Shown here in pieces: positions 1 through 5,866 of a DNA stretch of 8,607 bases (its first letter is position 1; every line of letters begins with the position of its first letter). The stretch lies in NCBI GenBank assembly GCA_949283905.1, contig CASDUB010000197.1, forward strand, positions 1-8,607, written 5' to 3'. Position numbers and translations under genes: made by a program. Origin of the DNA: an uncultured Lachnospiraceae bacterium (GTDB taxonomy: Bacteria; Bacillota; Clostridia; Lachnospirales; Lachnospiraceae). Below the pieces are notes generated by a model. The model was not told the DNA's origin, ran no database searches, and worked only from the letters and a program-made list of their open reading frames with translations.

Positions 1-10
1 AGATTCAAAA

Positions 11-415
11 ATGAAAATAGTGGAACGATATTTTTATCCGGCTATCTTTTCTTATGAACCGGATCAGGAAATTGCTGTTGTATTTCCTGATTTAGATGTT
101 GCTACCAGCGGAAAAAATGAAGACGATGCACTTATTTCTGCACGTGAACTGCTTGGTTTAGTCCTCTACGGAATGGAAGAAGACGGTGAAAATATTCCAT
201 GTCCGACATCTTTGGCAAATCTTCATACAGAATCAAATGAAAGATCTGTGCTCGTGGATGTGTATATGCCTTCTATTCGTATGGCGCATAAAAACAAGTC
301 TGTAAGCCGTACGGTTACGCTTCCTGCATGGCTAAACGCAGCTGCACAGGAACGAAATGTGAATTTTTCACAGATTTTGCAGGATGCATTAAAAATAGAA
401 TTACATTTAAAATAA
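11..415 (+). CDS. hicB: HicB-family type II antitoxin
   Basis: This 134-residue protein has the two-part HicB layout. Residues about 6-70 match the HicB N-terminal fold, with YPAIFSYEPDQEIAVVFPDL followed by a DDAL...ARELLGLVLYGMEEDGE helix. Residues about 98-134 (SRTVTLPAWLNAAAQE, then FSQILQDALK) look like a ribbon-helix-helix DNA-binding domain. HicB proteins neutralise the HicA mRNA interferase and usually repress their own operon. HicA would be expected just upstream, but only 10 bases precede the ATG, so neither the partner nor the ribosome binding site can be seen. The frame is open to the window edge, so the start is not proven; YPAIF close to the N-terminus is normal for the family and supports it. 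The gene converges on hipA across the terminator at 475-504. Family assignment is fairly sure; pairing with a toxin is inference. Confidence 0.85.
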   Translation: MKIVERYFYPAIFSYEPDQEIAVVFPDLDVATSGKNEDDALISARELLGLVLYGMEEDGENIPCPTSLANLHTESNERSVLVDVYMPSIRMAHKNKSVSRTVTLPAWLNAAAQERNVNFSQILQDALKIELHLK

Positions 416-453
416 TTTACATTATTTACAATAATTCCTTTTAACGGAGAAGA

Positions 454-462
454 TGCTATAAT
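454..462 (+). promoter_or_regulatory. Possible extended -10 promoter element
   Basis: A perfect TATAAT at 457-462 is preceded by TG at the extended -10 position. No -35 box stands out 16-18 bases upstream. Transcription would start near 469, only a few bases before the terminator hairpin at 475-504, so any product would be very short. It may be chance in AT-rich DNA. Confidence 0.25.
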
Positions 463-474
463 CGCAGGACGTAT

Positions 475-504
475 TAAAGGAGCGGATATCTCACCGCTCC
501 TTTA
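475..504. terminator. Bidirectional terminator between hicB and hipA
   Basis: An 11-bp perfect inverted repeat (475-485 with 494-504, arms TAAAGGAGCGG and CCGCTCCTTTA) encloses an 8-base loop. The A/T-rich arm ends and flanks give a short U-rich tail in both directions. It sits between converging hicB (+) and hipA (-) and so can end both transcripts. Nearly the same stem recurs at 3267-3294. The rest of 416-577 shows no gene. Confidence 0.8.
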
Positions 505-577
505 TTAATGAATTGACTATCTGCTTCTCATTTAATAATTGATTAAACAGTTTTTTATACTTGTAATTTCATGATAT

Positions 578-1864
578 TTAATTGATACTATTTAATCCGC
601 CTCTTCTTAATATCAGTTCTTTGATCGAATCAATTCCCGACAAGCCTAAATCTTCTAATTCTTTAGTAGATTCTGAAAGTGTATTTTCAAATTTTGATGC
701 AATTTCATCAAATCGCTTCATGGCAAGCTGTTGTCCCAAACCGATATTCTGTGCCTCGGCTTTAAATTCATTTACACCTATTTTTGAAAGATCATATACG
801 CCTCCTATACTCAGAGCCATTTCTTCCGTGCTGGACTCGTATATTACAGTACTGATCAGATCATAAGCCGGTGCAAGACGAATTGATTTCAGATCTGAAC
901 TGTATAAAAGTGAAAGATTTTTTATATGATTATCTGTATTTCCAAGAAGATAATTAAACACGCACAAATCCCATAACTTAAGAATATCTGTAATAGGATC
1001 GGCAGAATTAGCCCGTAGAATATCTGCTGACAGTTTAAGATATTGTTTATTGTCTCTTTCATATTTAAATGCAGATGGAATACCCATTGCCTGAGCAAAA
1101 TCTTCCTGATGAAGACGTAAAGGTACAGGTAAACCATTTAGCATATGAGCATTATCAGGAATTACACGATCAAATCGTCTGCTGGCAAAGAGAACTTCGC
1201 CTTCCTCGTAATTTCCTGTATTAATTATAAAACTTTCCGCAGCATCAATGCCAAGTTTTCGAGCCGTTAACAATGACAGTTGTTCGTTCGCAACGATACC
1301 GTTAAGTCTGACATGACTTTGCTTTACTATATGCGTGCTTGGAGCTTCTCCTAAAGGAAGATACCAATTTTCATTTTGTTCATCATAATATAATCCGGCT
1401 TTCCCGGAAGCCCCGGCTAAAGAAAGATGAGATTTAGTCACCAACTGAGCTGATTCGGCAGCGCCTTCCGCCGCAAGGCTGCAAACTTCTTCTTTAGATA
1501 ACAAATGATATTCAGGCTGTATATTATCTTCCGTGTTGTCTTCAACAATTTTAAGAGCTCCGAGACATTCTTTACCAAGTTCTGACAGTATTGAAAGATA
1601 ATTATTTTCGTCTGCATGAATCCATCCTGCAACACAACGCCGCGTAAAGCCTTCAGGTAAAAGCCCGTCAAAAAAACATTTTGTCTGTTCCGGACTGAAA
1701 GGATCTTCTTGAAGCGGCAGACTTATCGATATTGGTCTGTTTTCAGAAACCATAAGATAAGCATCGGAATAATAAAAACTGGCATCATCAGGAGTATTAC
1801 CTCTGATATATCCGGCTAGTATACTTTCACCGTTTTTTTCTAAATATACTGATAAATTCTTCAC
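578..1864 (-). CDS. hipA: HipA-family Ser/Thr kinase toxin
   Basis: This full-length HipA-type toxin kinase has 428 residues (E. coli HipA has about 440). HipA toxins phosphorylate translation factors; the E. coli protein targets glutamyl-tRNA synthetase. The order of family motifs is intact: ISLPL (47-51), FFDGLLPEG (64-72), LGKECLGAL (96-104), the glycine-rich SLAGASGK loop (148-155), STHIVK (176-181), RRFDR (229-233), HQEDFAQAMG (252-261), catalytic GNTDNHIKN (308-316, with D311 the likely base) and the metal-binding APAYDL (331-336, D335). Ser148 aligns with the regulatory autophosphorylation serine of the E. coli loop. No key residue is missing, so an active kinase is likely. The start is GTG, overlapping the hipB TAG stop by one base (TAGTG), which implies translational coupling and one mRNA with the antitoxin. 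The cellular target in this organism is unknown. Confidence 0.93.
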   Translation of the reverse strand: MKNLSVYLEKNGESILAGYIRGNTPDDASFYYSDAYLMVSENRPISISLPLQEDPFSPEQTKCFFDGLLPEGFTRRCVAGWIHADENNYLSILSELGKECLGALKIVEDNTEDNIQPEYHLLSKEEVCSLAAEGAAESAQLVTKSHLSLAGASGKAGLYYDEQNENWYLPLGEAPSTHIVKQSHVRLNGIVANEQLSLLTARKLGIDAAESFIINTGNYEEGEVLFASRRFDRVIPDNAHMLNGLPVPLRLHQEDFAQAMGIPSAFKYERDNKQYLKLSADILRANSADPITDILKLWDLCVFNYLLGNTDNHIKNLSLLYSSDLKSIRLAPAYDLISTVIYESSTEEMALSIGGVYDLSKIGVNEFKAEAQNIGLGQQLAMKRFDEIASKFENTLSESTKELEDLGLSGIDSIKELILRRGGLNSIN

Positions 1865-2079
1865 TACTGCCCCCGTTTTTCTATTAATAAATCCATTCCA
1901 AGAACTTGTACAAGTTTTAAAGCTTTTTCAAGTTCTGCAGTCGGCTTGCCTCTTTCAAGTTCAGAAATAAAGCTGATACTCAAACCTGTAAATTCAGACA
2001 GATATGCCTGTGTATAATTTAGTTCTTTTCGTCTTAATCGAAGTGCTTTTCCGAATGAAACTGAATCTGTGATCTTCAT
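1864..2079 (-). CDS. hipB: HipB-like XRE-family antitoxin and repressor
   Basis: This 71-residue protein is mostly one XRE/Cro-type helix-turn-helix. FGKALRLRRKELNYTQAYLS (9-28) leads into the turn and recognition helix, FTGLSISFISELERGK (30-45). The tail GMDLLIEKRGQ is short, and the protein is somewhat smaller than E. coli HipB (88 residues). Its place directly upstream of hipA, with a one-base stop/start overlap, identifies it as the antitoxin that binds HipA and represses the operon. The ATG at 2079 follows a purine-rich but weak Shine-Dalgarno (AAGAAAGAG). Three matching inverted repeats at 2093-2186 are the obvious candidate binding sites. An N-terminal strand pairing with the operator-bound dimer is known for HipB but cannot be judged here. 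Confidence 0.88.
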   Translation of the reverse strand: MKITDSVSFGKALRLRRKELNYTQAYLSEFTGLSISFISELERGKPTAELEKALKLVQVLGMDLLIEKRGQ

Positions 2080-2092
2080 TATAAACTCTTTC

Positions 2093-2186
2093 TTAGCCGT
2101 ACGGCTTAATTTTGCTCAAAATCATATTTATTTAGCCGTACGGCTTATTTAGTGATATTTAAATTAAAATTTAGTCGAACGGCTTA
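2093..2186. promoter_or_regulatory. Three-site operator array for HipB
   Basis: Three 16-base inverted repeats lie at 2093-2108, 2132-2147 and 2171-2186, with starts exactly 39 bases apart. The first two are identical (TTAGCCGTACGGCTTA, a perfect 12-bp palindromic core). The third (TTAGTCGAACGGCTTA) differs at two core positions. The DNA between is AT-rich and not conserved. All three lie between the inferred transcription start near 2191 and the hipB start at 2079, i.e. in the leader. HipB family repressors bind several spaced palindromes before hipBA, so these are probably the autoregulatory operators; that they bind this HipB is inference. Confidence 0.85.
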
Positions 2187-2197
2187 TTTTTATAAGA

Positions 2198-2226
2198 ATT
2201 ATAGTGTATTTATAATGCTTTTACAA
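2198..2226 (-). promoter_or_regulatory. hipBA promoter
   Basis: On the minus strand, TTGTAA (2226-2221) is separated by exactly 17 bases from a perfect TATAAT (2203-2198). Transcription should start near 2191, leaving a leader of about 112 bases before hipB. The nearest operator (2171-2186) begins about five bases past the predicted start, well placed to block promoter clearance. Confidence 0.75.
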
Positions 2227-2281
2227 GATACTTTTTACATGATAATTAATTAAACTACTCTTCTCTTTTTAGCTTTTCTTG

Positions 2282-2311
2282 TTGTAAATAATCAAATTAA
2301 TCTGCTACAAT
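2282..2311 (+). promoter_or_regulatory. Promoter for the radical SAM gene
   Basis: TTGTAA (2282-2287) and TACAAT (2306-2311) are 18 bases apart, giving a start near 2318 and a leader of about 40 bases before the ATG at 2360. It fires away from the hipBA promoter. The operator array ends 95 bases upstream, so no shared control is evident. Confidence 0.5.
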
Positions 2312-2346
2312 GGCACTGCCGTCATTTATGACGCATATTTTTTAGC

Positions 2347-2352
2347 AAGGAG
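2347..2352 (+). promoter_or_regulatory. Ribosome binding site that fixes the radical SAM start
   Basis: AAGGAG lies seven bases before the ATG at 2360 but only four bases before an in-frame TTG at 2357. The spacing favours the ATG. Confidence 0.85.
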
Positions 2353-2359
2353 AATATTG

Positions 2360-3229
2360 ATGAAATACGAAGGAACAGTATACAGACCTCCAAGCGAGGC
2401 ATATAGTCTCATCGTGCAGGTCACAGTGGGATGTTCGCACAATTCATGCACCTTCTGTAACATGTATATAGATAAGAAATTCAGGATACGAAAAAAAGAA
2501 GAAGTGCTTGCTGATTTTCAGGAGGCGTACGACTATTACGGTAAAAACATACGAAGAATATTTCTTGCCGACGGCGACGCTCTTATTGTTAAAACAGACG
2601 ACCTTTTAGATATTCTGGGATTTATACATGAAAAATTCCCGCATGCGGAACGCGTGACTTCATACGGAACGCCGAAAGATATTTTAAGGAAATCAGAAGA
2701 AGAACTTAAAGCACTTTCATCGGCTGGACTTGATATGGTATACATGGGAGCTGAATCAGGGGACGACGTTACGCTTAATGCTATAAACAAAGGCGTTAGA
2801 TCAGACGAGATAATTGAAGCAGGAAAAAAACTGAAAAGATGCGGCATAAAAGCTTCGATAACTTTAATATCGGGAATAGGCGGCCGAAAACGTAAGACGG
2901 AACACGCTATAGAATCGGCGAGACTTGTAAGCGAGATAAATCCTGAATATGTCGGTTTTCTTACACTTATGCTGGATCCAGCAACTGAAATATACCGACA
3001 GATAAGAGAAGGCGAAATGGAGCTTCTTAAACCTGACGAGGTGGCTGAAGAAATGAAGCTGTTTCTGACACACGTAGATTCTCCGGGAACGGTATTTCGT
3101 TCTAATCATGCGTCGAACTATATCGCACTTAAAGGCACTCTTAATGAAGATATCCCGTCAATGCTTCATCAGCTCGAAATTGCCGAGCAAAACAGCCTCT
3201 ACCGTTCGGAATATTACAGAAGTTTATAA
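2360..3229 (+). CDS. Radical SAM enzyme, substrate unknown
   Basis: This 289-residue cytosolic radical SAM enzyme binds a [4Fe-4S] cluster through C25, C30 and C33 in GCSHNSCTFCNMY (24-36), a CX4CX2C spacing rather than the classic CX3CX2C. Other core elements are visible: FLADGDAL (68-75) on the second strand and the SAM-contacting GAESGDD (130-136), followed by LISGIGG. The C-terminal half (YVGFLTLMLDPATE, later HVDSPGTVFRSNHASNYIALKGTLNED) is distinctive for a group of about 290-residue proteins I recall as common in anaerobic Firmicutes and annotated only as radical SAM or Fe-S oxidoreductases. There is no cobalamin-binding, SPASM or TRAM domain and no second cysteine cluster, so it is a minimal radical SAM protein. 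It is monocistronic, with its own promoter and a terminator at 3267-3294. The reaction cannot be inferred from its neighbours. Confidence 0.9.
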   Translation: MKYEGTVYRPPSEAYSLIVQVTVGCSHNSCTFCNMYIDKKFRIRKKEEVLADFQEAYDYYGKNIRRIFLADGDALIVKTDDLLDILGFIHEKFPHAERVTSYGTPKDILRKSEEELKALSSAGLDMVYMGAESGDDVTLNAINKGVRSDEIIEAGKKLKRCGIKASITLISGIGGRKRKTEHAIESARLVSEINPEYVGFLTLMLDPATEIYRQIREGEMELLKPDEVAEEMKLFLTHVDSPGTVFRSNHASNYIALKGTLNEDIPSMLHQLEIAEQNSLYRSEYYRSL

Positions 3230-3266
3230 AGAATATGATCGGCTTGTTTTTGACTGATTGCATAAT

Positions 3267-3294
3267 TAAAGGAGCGAGTTTCTCCGCTCCTTTA
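3267..3294. terminator. Bidirectional terminator between converging genes
   Basis: A 10-bp perfect inverted repeat (3267-3276 with 3285-3294, arms TAAAGGAGCG and CGCTCCTTTA) has an 8-base loop and AT-rich flanks. It lies between the plus-strand radical SAM gene (ends 3229) and the minus-strand lipoprotein gene (ends 3330), and can serve both. Its arms match those at 475-504. Confidence 0.8.
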
Positions 3295-3329
3295 TTACTT
3301 AATGAAATATTTGCATGAGTGCCTTTATT

Positions 3330-4310
3330 TTACTTCAAATACGCCTCTACCCTCTTTTCTACATTTTCCTGGAGATTTCTGTAGAAAAACTGATAATCAT
3401 ATATATGATATTCGCCTTCTTCTAAAAATGAAAGCGCGGCAGGATAATCTTCCGGTGTAACATCTGTTACTTTTAAGGCGCCTCTTACCGGATCAATATA
3501 TGCTCCCGTAAGAGCCGGTATTTCTTCCGTGATATTTCCGCTATAGTCTGTAAAGCATGCTCCTTTATTCAGCGATTTATCAGCCGGAGTGCTGTCGGTC
3601 TTCCAGTTAAGGGGATTTATACTGTATGACCATGATCCTTCCGGTATAAACATAGAGTCTGTGATATCTTCAGATTCGGAACTAAAAGCAATGATAACTC
3701 CTGTGTCAGTCTCTCCTGTAGCCGATACAAGCTGGGGATACTCTTCCACATCTTCTTTAGTAAGAGCCCATCCGATGCAATAACATGCTATCATGTCGTC
3801 AAGTTCATCAGGATAGTTTTTCATCAGCTCAAGACACATATAAGCTCCCTGTGAAAATCCGGCAAGTACAAAAGGACTGTCATCATTTTTATTTTCAAGA
3901 TAATATTCAAAAGCAGCGGATACATCCTCATAAGCGATCTCATATGAATCTTCCATTCTGCCGTTATCAATTGCCGACAGTGAGCCCTGACGATAATACG
4001 GAGCATACATGTCGAGGGTTTCTTCATATATGCCGCGTTCCATATTTAATGCTCCAAGAAAACTTTCCTTTTCTTCTTCGTCATCTATAGGCATATTTAT
4101 ATTTTCTTCATCGCCTGCATATGTTGTAGGTCCGATCAAAAACAGATCGGCTTCACATTCGGGATCAGTTCCGTTATACGCCCACATGCTGTCTGATGAG
4201 TAGTCTATACCTTGTGCTTCATCTGAACTTTCCTCCGGCTTTGCGCAGGAAGTAAATGCCGGAATTGTCAGGCATAATATTAAAAATAATGCTGCTGTTC
4301 TTTTCTTCAT
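3330..4310 (-). CDS. DUF3089-type alpha/beta-hydrolase lipoprotein
   Basis: This 326-residue protein starts with a lipoprotein signal: MKKR, a hydrophobic stretch (6-19) and a lipobox FTSC with C22 as the acylated residue. It should be anchored on the outside of the membrane. After an acidic, Ser-rich linker the body resembles DUF3089 (alpha/beta hydrolase fold): ADLFLIGPTTY (54-64), MYAPYYRQ (101-108), AYEDVSAAFEYYL (126-138) and the nucleophile elbow LAGFSQG (149-155, S153). Near the C-terminus, HIYDYQFFYRNLQENVEKR carries the likely catalytic histidine region. The family is presumed esterase- or hydrolase-like, but its substrate is unknown. AGAGGA at 4323-4318, seven bases before the ATG, supports the start. 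The gene follows the accessory Sec genes in the same direction after 100 bases, has its own promoter, and may also receive readthrough, since I see no terminator between them. Confidence 0.82.
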   Translation of the reverse strand: MKKRTAALFLILCLTIPAFTSCAKPEESSDEAQGIDYSSDSMWAYNGTDPECEADLFLIGPTTYAGDEENINMPIDDEEEKESFLGALNMERGIYEETLDMYAPYYRQGSLSAIDNGRMEDSYEIAYEDVSAAFEYYLENKNDDSPFVLAGFSQGAYMCLELMKNYPDELDDMIACYCIGWALTKEDVEEYPQLVSATGETDTGVIIAFSSESEDITDSMFIPEGSWSYSINPLNWKTDSTPADKSLNKGACFTDYSGNITEEIPALTGAYIDPVRGALKVTDVTPEDYPAALSFLEEGEYHIYDYQFFYRNLQENVEKRVEAYLK

Positions 4311-4372
4311 AATAAAATCCTCTAAAAAAATATTCTTTATCTGTGCTTGATTTATGTCAAACTGCAGATATA

Positions 4373-4401
4373 AATATAAAGGATTTTATTTGATTTGGCA
4401 A
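4373..4401 (-). promoter_or_regulatory. Promoter for the DUF3089 lipoprotein gene
   Basis: On the minus strand TTGCCA (4401-4396), a 17-base spacer and TATATT (4378-4373) each differ from consensus at one position. The start would be near 4366, about 56 bases before the ATG at 4310. A perfect TTGACA at 4360-4355 lies downstream but has only a poor -10 (AAGAAT, 4337-4332). Confidence 0.6.
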
Positions 4402-4410
4402 TTGAATCTC

Positions 4411-4563
4411 TTAAGAAACAATCCCCATAATGGAAATTACTATCCAATCATATGCTGCTATAAGCAGTCCTGTTATCAACGCTATCCCGATAATATGCAA
4501 TACTGCTTTTGCAGACTGCGTAAAAGAAGGTATAAATGTTTTTACAGTATTATCTTTTTTCAT
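4411..4563 (-). CDS. secE: Small SecE-like translocon subunit
   Basis: This 50-residue open frame has strong coding signals. GGAGG (4574-4570) sits six bases before the ATG, and the ATG overlaps the secY stop (ATGA), so translation is probably coupled. The protein has a short charged N-terminus (MKKDNTVK), an IPSFTQSAK segment, one membrane helix (about 19-37) and the tail AAYDWIVISIMGIVS. This fits the C-terminal half of SecE, where a basic amphipathic stretch is followed by a helix ending in xxLDxxxxxLxxxI; compare LWGLDGILVRLVSFIT in E. coli. D39 is the conserved-type aspartate. The classical VxWP amphipathic motif is reduced. SecE clamps the two halves of SecY and is needed for a working channel, so finding it behind secA-secY fits well. 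The alternative is an unrelated single-pass protein or a SecG/Asp5-like subunit, but those usually have two helices. Confidence 0.7.
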   Translation of the reverse strand: MKKDNTVKTFIPSFTQSAKAVLHIIGIALITGLLIAAYDWIVISIMGIVS

Positions 4564-5021
4564 AACAATCCTCCGTTTTCAAGTTTCTTTCGTTCACTTA
4601 TTCCCAGACTATCGGCAAATAATGCTTTGTATGTTTCCACTATAGTTCCTGTGATGATCAATACCGATGTTCCGAGAAACGATATACCGTTTACATGGCA
4701 TAATCCTGATAAAACCATAGGCAGCAAAGCAATGACAATCATGAATATACATCCGACAGAAAGCATCTTGTGGGATTCATGACGTATGAAATCAGCTGTT
4801 TCTTTTCCCGGATGCCTGTCCGAAATCGTTCCGCCGCGTTTTTCTACCGCCTCGGCAATTTCAACCGGATTTGAAAATAAATTATTATAAAAGAATGTAA
4901 AAAATATAATCAATGCAATATAACCGATACACCCTAACGTATAAATAAAATGCTCAGGGTCAAACCATGATGAAATATTAAAATAAGGCGCAGCGGCATT
5001 ATCATTTATTCCCAAAAACAT
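4560..5021 (-). CDS. secY2: SecY homologue, C-terminal part (separate frame)
   Basis: This frame carries the last third of SecY, offset by -1 from the upstream part. It contains the TM8 region (FIYTLGCIGYIALIIFFTFFY), the cytosolic loop before TM9 (NPVEIAEAVEKRGGTISDRHPGKET), the TM9 region (MLSVGCIFMIVIALLPMVLSG) and TM10 (FLGTSVLIITGTIVETYKAL), ending in SERKKLENGGLL. The interval given begins at an ATG that overlaps the upstream TAA (TAATG), which would give 153 residues if made separately. No Shine-Dalgarno precedes that ATG. Homology runs through the junction, so it is more likely one protein with the upstream frame. In the loop before TM9, canonical GIRPG reads DRHPG, so the usual essential arginine is a histidine here. 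Its stop overlaps the secE-like start by four bases. Confidence 0.8.
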   Translation of the reverse strand: MFLGINDNAAAPYFNISSWFDPEHFIYTLGCIGYIALIIFFTFFYNNLFSNPVEIAEAVEKRGGTISDRHPGKETADFIRHESHKMLSVGCIFMIVIALLPMVLSGLCHVNGISFLGTSVLIITGTIVETYKALFADSLGISERKKLENGGLL

Positions 5022-5030
5022 TAAATAAAA
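5019..5030 (-). other. Frame break inside secY
   Basis: On the minus strand the sequence ACTTTTATTTAATG holds the TAA (5023-5021) that ends the first frame and an ATG (5021-5019) in the second. Homology passes from the first frame to the -1 frame near the four-T run (5030-5027). One extra T there would give one continuous SecY reading TFYLMFLGIND. P-site tRNA-Phe on TTT could also slip back one base with full pairing. Confidence 0.8.
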
Positions 5031-5866
5031 GTCGGTGCGGAAAATACTGCGCCTGTAAATACGATAGGCATTACTGAACCGGGACACATCTTCAAAGGCA
5101 GATAATTCAATCTTTTACCGGATATGTCAGCTGAAATTTTTCCTGAGTATGTTACCGGAATTCTTCTCTCTGTAACCTGGATAATATAAGCTGCATAGAA
5201 AACGGCAAATATGATTGCTGTTATAATTATTATTCTGACTGTCAGATTGATGCCGTAATTACCATCAAGAAAGGCATTTTTGACCGTCTCTGCATCCGAC
5301 GGAAATCCGCAGACAATGTTTACAAACAATATCAGTGAAATTCCGTTGCCTATAAAATTATCAGTTATTATTTTTGCCATTAAAGAGATAAATATAGTTG
5401 CAGCTGTCCATATCACAGCTGTTAAACCAATATAAAAAGCAGAATATTCTTTTAACAGTCCTCTTTCTCCGAAACCTATTGCAAAAAATAAGGATTCCGC
5501 GGCAGCGATTATAACAGCAATAGACATGTTCAGGCTGTTCATTCTTTTCTCATCATTTCTTGTTTTCTTTTTCGCTGTTTTACCTATTGACGGAATAAAT
5601 ATAGAAAGGATCTGAGTGATTATCGTCGCCGAAATCAAAGGAGTGATGCCAAAAGCCGCAACAGTCATTTGCGACAATGCTCCGCCTGATAAAGCGTTCA
5701 TTAATCCCAATGTTGTATTTGCCTGAACATAGGTTTCGAAATATTCTGTTGATACTCCGGGTGTAGGAATACAGTACAGAATTCTGCATATAAGCAAAAT
5801 TATTATAGTTCCAAGTGCCTTATTTCTAAACCTTTTATCCAGCTTTAATGCCGACAGAATAATCAT
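5021..5866 (-). CDS. secY2: SecY homologue, N-terminal part (frame ends early)
   Basis: These 281 residues cover SecY from the N-terminus through TM7. Seen in order: TM1 (18-34) with PTPGV; the plug region and TM2, NALSGGALSQMTVAAFGITP (57-76); TM3 (about 115-132); TM4 (about 146-164); GNGISLILF (173-181) at TM5; TM6 (about 210-228); the loop motif ERRIPVTY (233-240); NYLPLK (254-259); and TM7 PGSVMPIVFTGAVFSAP. The frame then hits TAA just after TM7. Joined to the -1 frame downstream it gives about 435 residues, the normal SecY length. The start chosen is ATG 5866, with AAGGAG at 5880-5875 eight bases upstream; this overlaps the secA2 end by 32 bases. SecY forms the membrane pore through which SecA pushes unfolded proteins. 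It is closer to canonical SecY than the divergent streptococcal SecY2. Confidence 0.88.
   Translation of the reverse strand: MIILSALKLDKRFRNKALGTIIILLICRILYCIPTPGVSTEYFETYVQANTTLGLMNALSGGALSQMTVAAFGITPLISATIITQILSIFIPSIGKTAKKKTRNDEKRMNSLNMSIAVIIAAAESLFFAIGFGERGLLKEYSAFYIGLTAVIWTAATIFISLMAKIITDNFIGNGISLILFVNIVCGFPSDAETVKNAFLDGNYGINLTVRIIIITAIIFAVFYAAYIIQVTERRIPVTYSGKISADISGKRLNYLPLKMCPGSVMPIVFTGAVFSAPTFI

Noticed and set aside
513..541. TTGACT with TAATTG 17 bases downstream on the plus strand
   Set aside because: The -10 is poor and it points into the 3' end of hipA with no plus-strand gene to serve.
578..2079. Recent horizontal transfer of hipBA
   Set aside because: The flanks show no integrase, tRNA, direct repeats or insertion sequence, and base use looks like the neighbouring genes.
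2093..2186. CRISPR-like short repeat array
   Set aside because: Only three palindromic 16-base units with AT-rich, low-complexity spacing and no cas genes; operators before hipBA explain them better.
2357..2359. TTG as the start of the radical SAM gene, one codon upstream
   Set aside because: It is only four bases from AAGGAG; the ATG at 2360 has better spacing and is the stronger start codon.
4355..4360. Perfect TTGACA before the lipoprotein gene
   Set aside because: The only -10 at proper spacing is poor (AAGAAT) and would start transcription almost at the Shine-Dalgarno; the upstream pair 4401-4396/4378-4373 is better.
5027..5030. Phase-variable homopolymer in secY
   Set aside because: A run of four bases is too short to expect frequent slippage during replication; other causes of the frame break are more likely.
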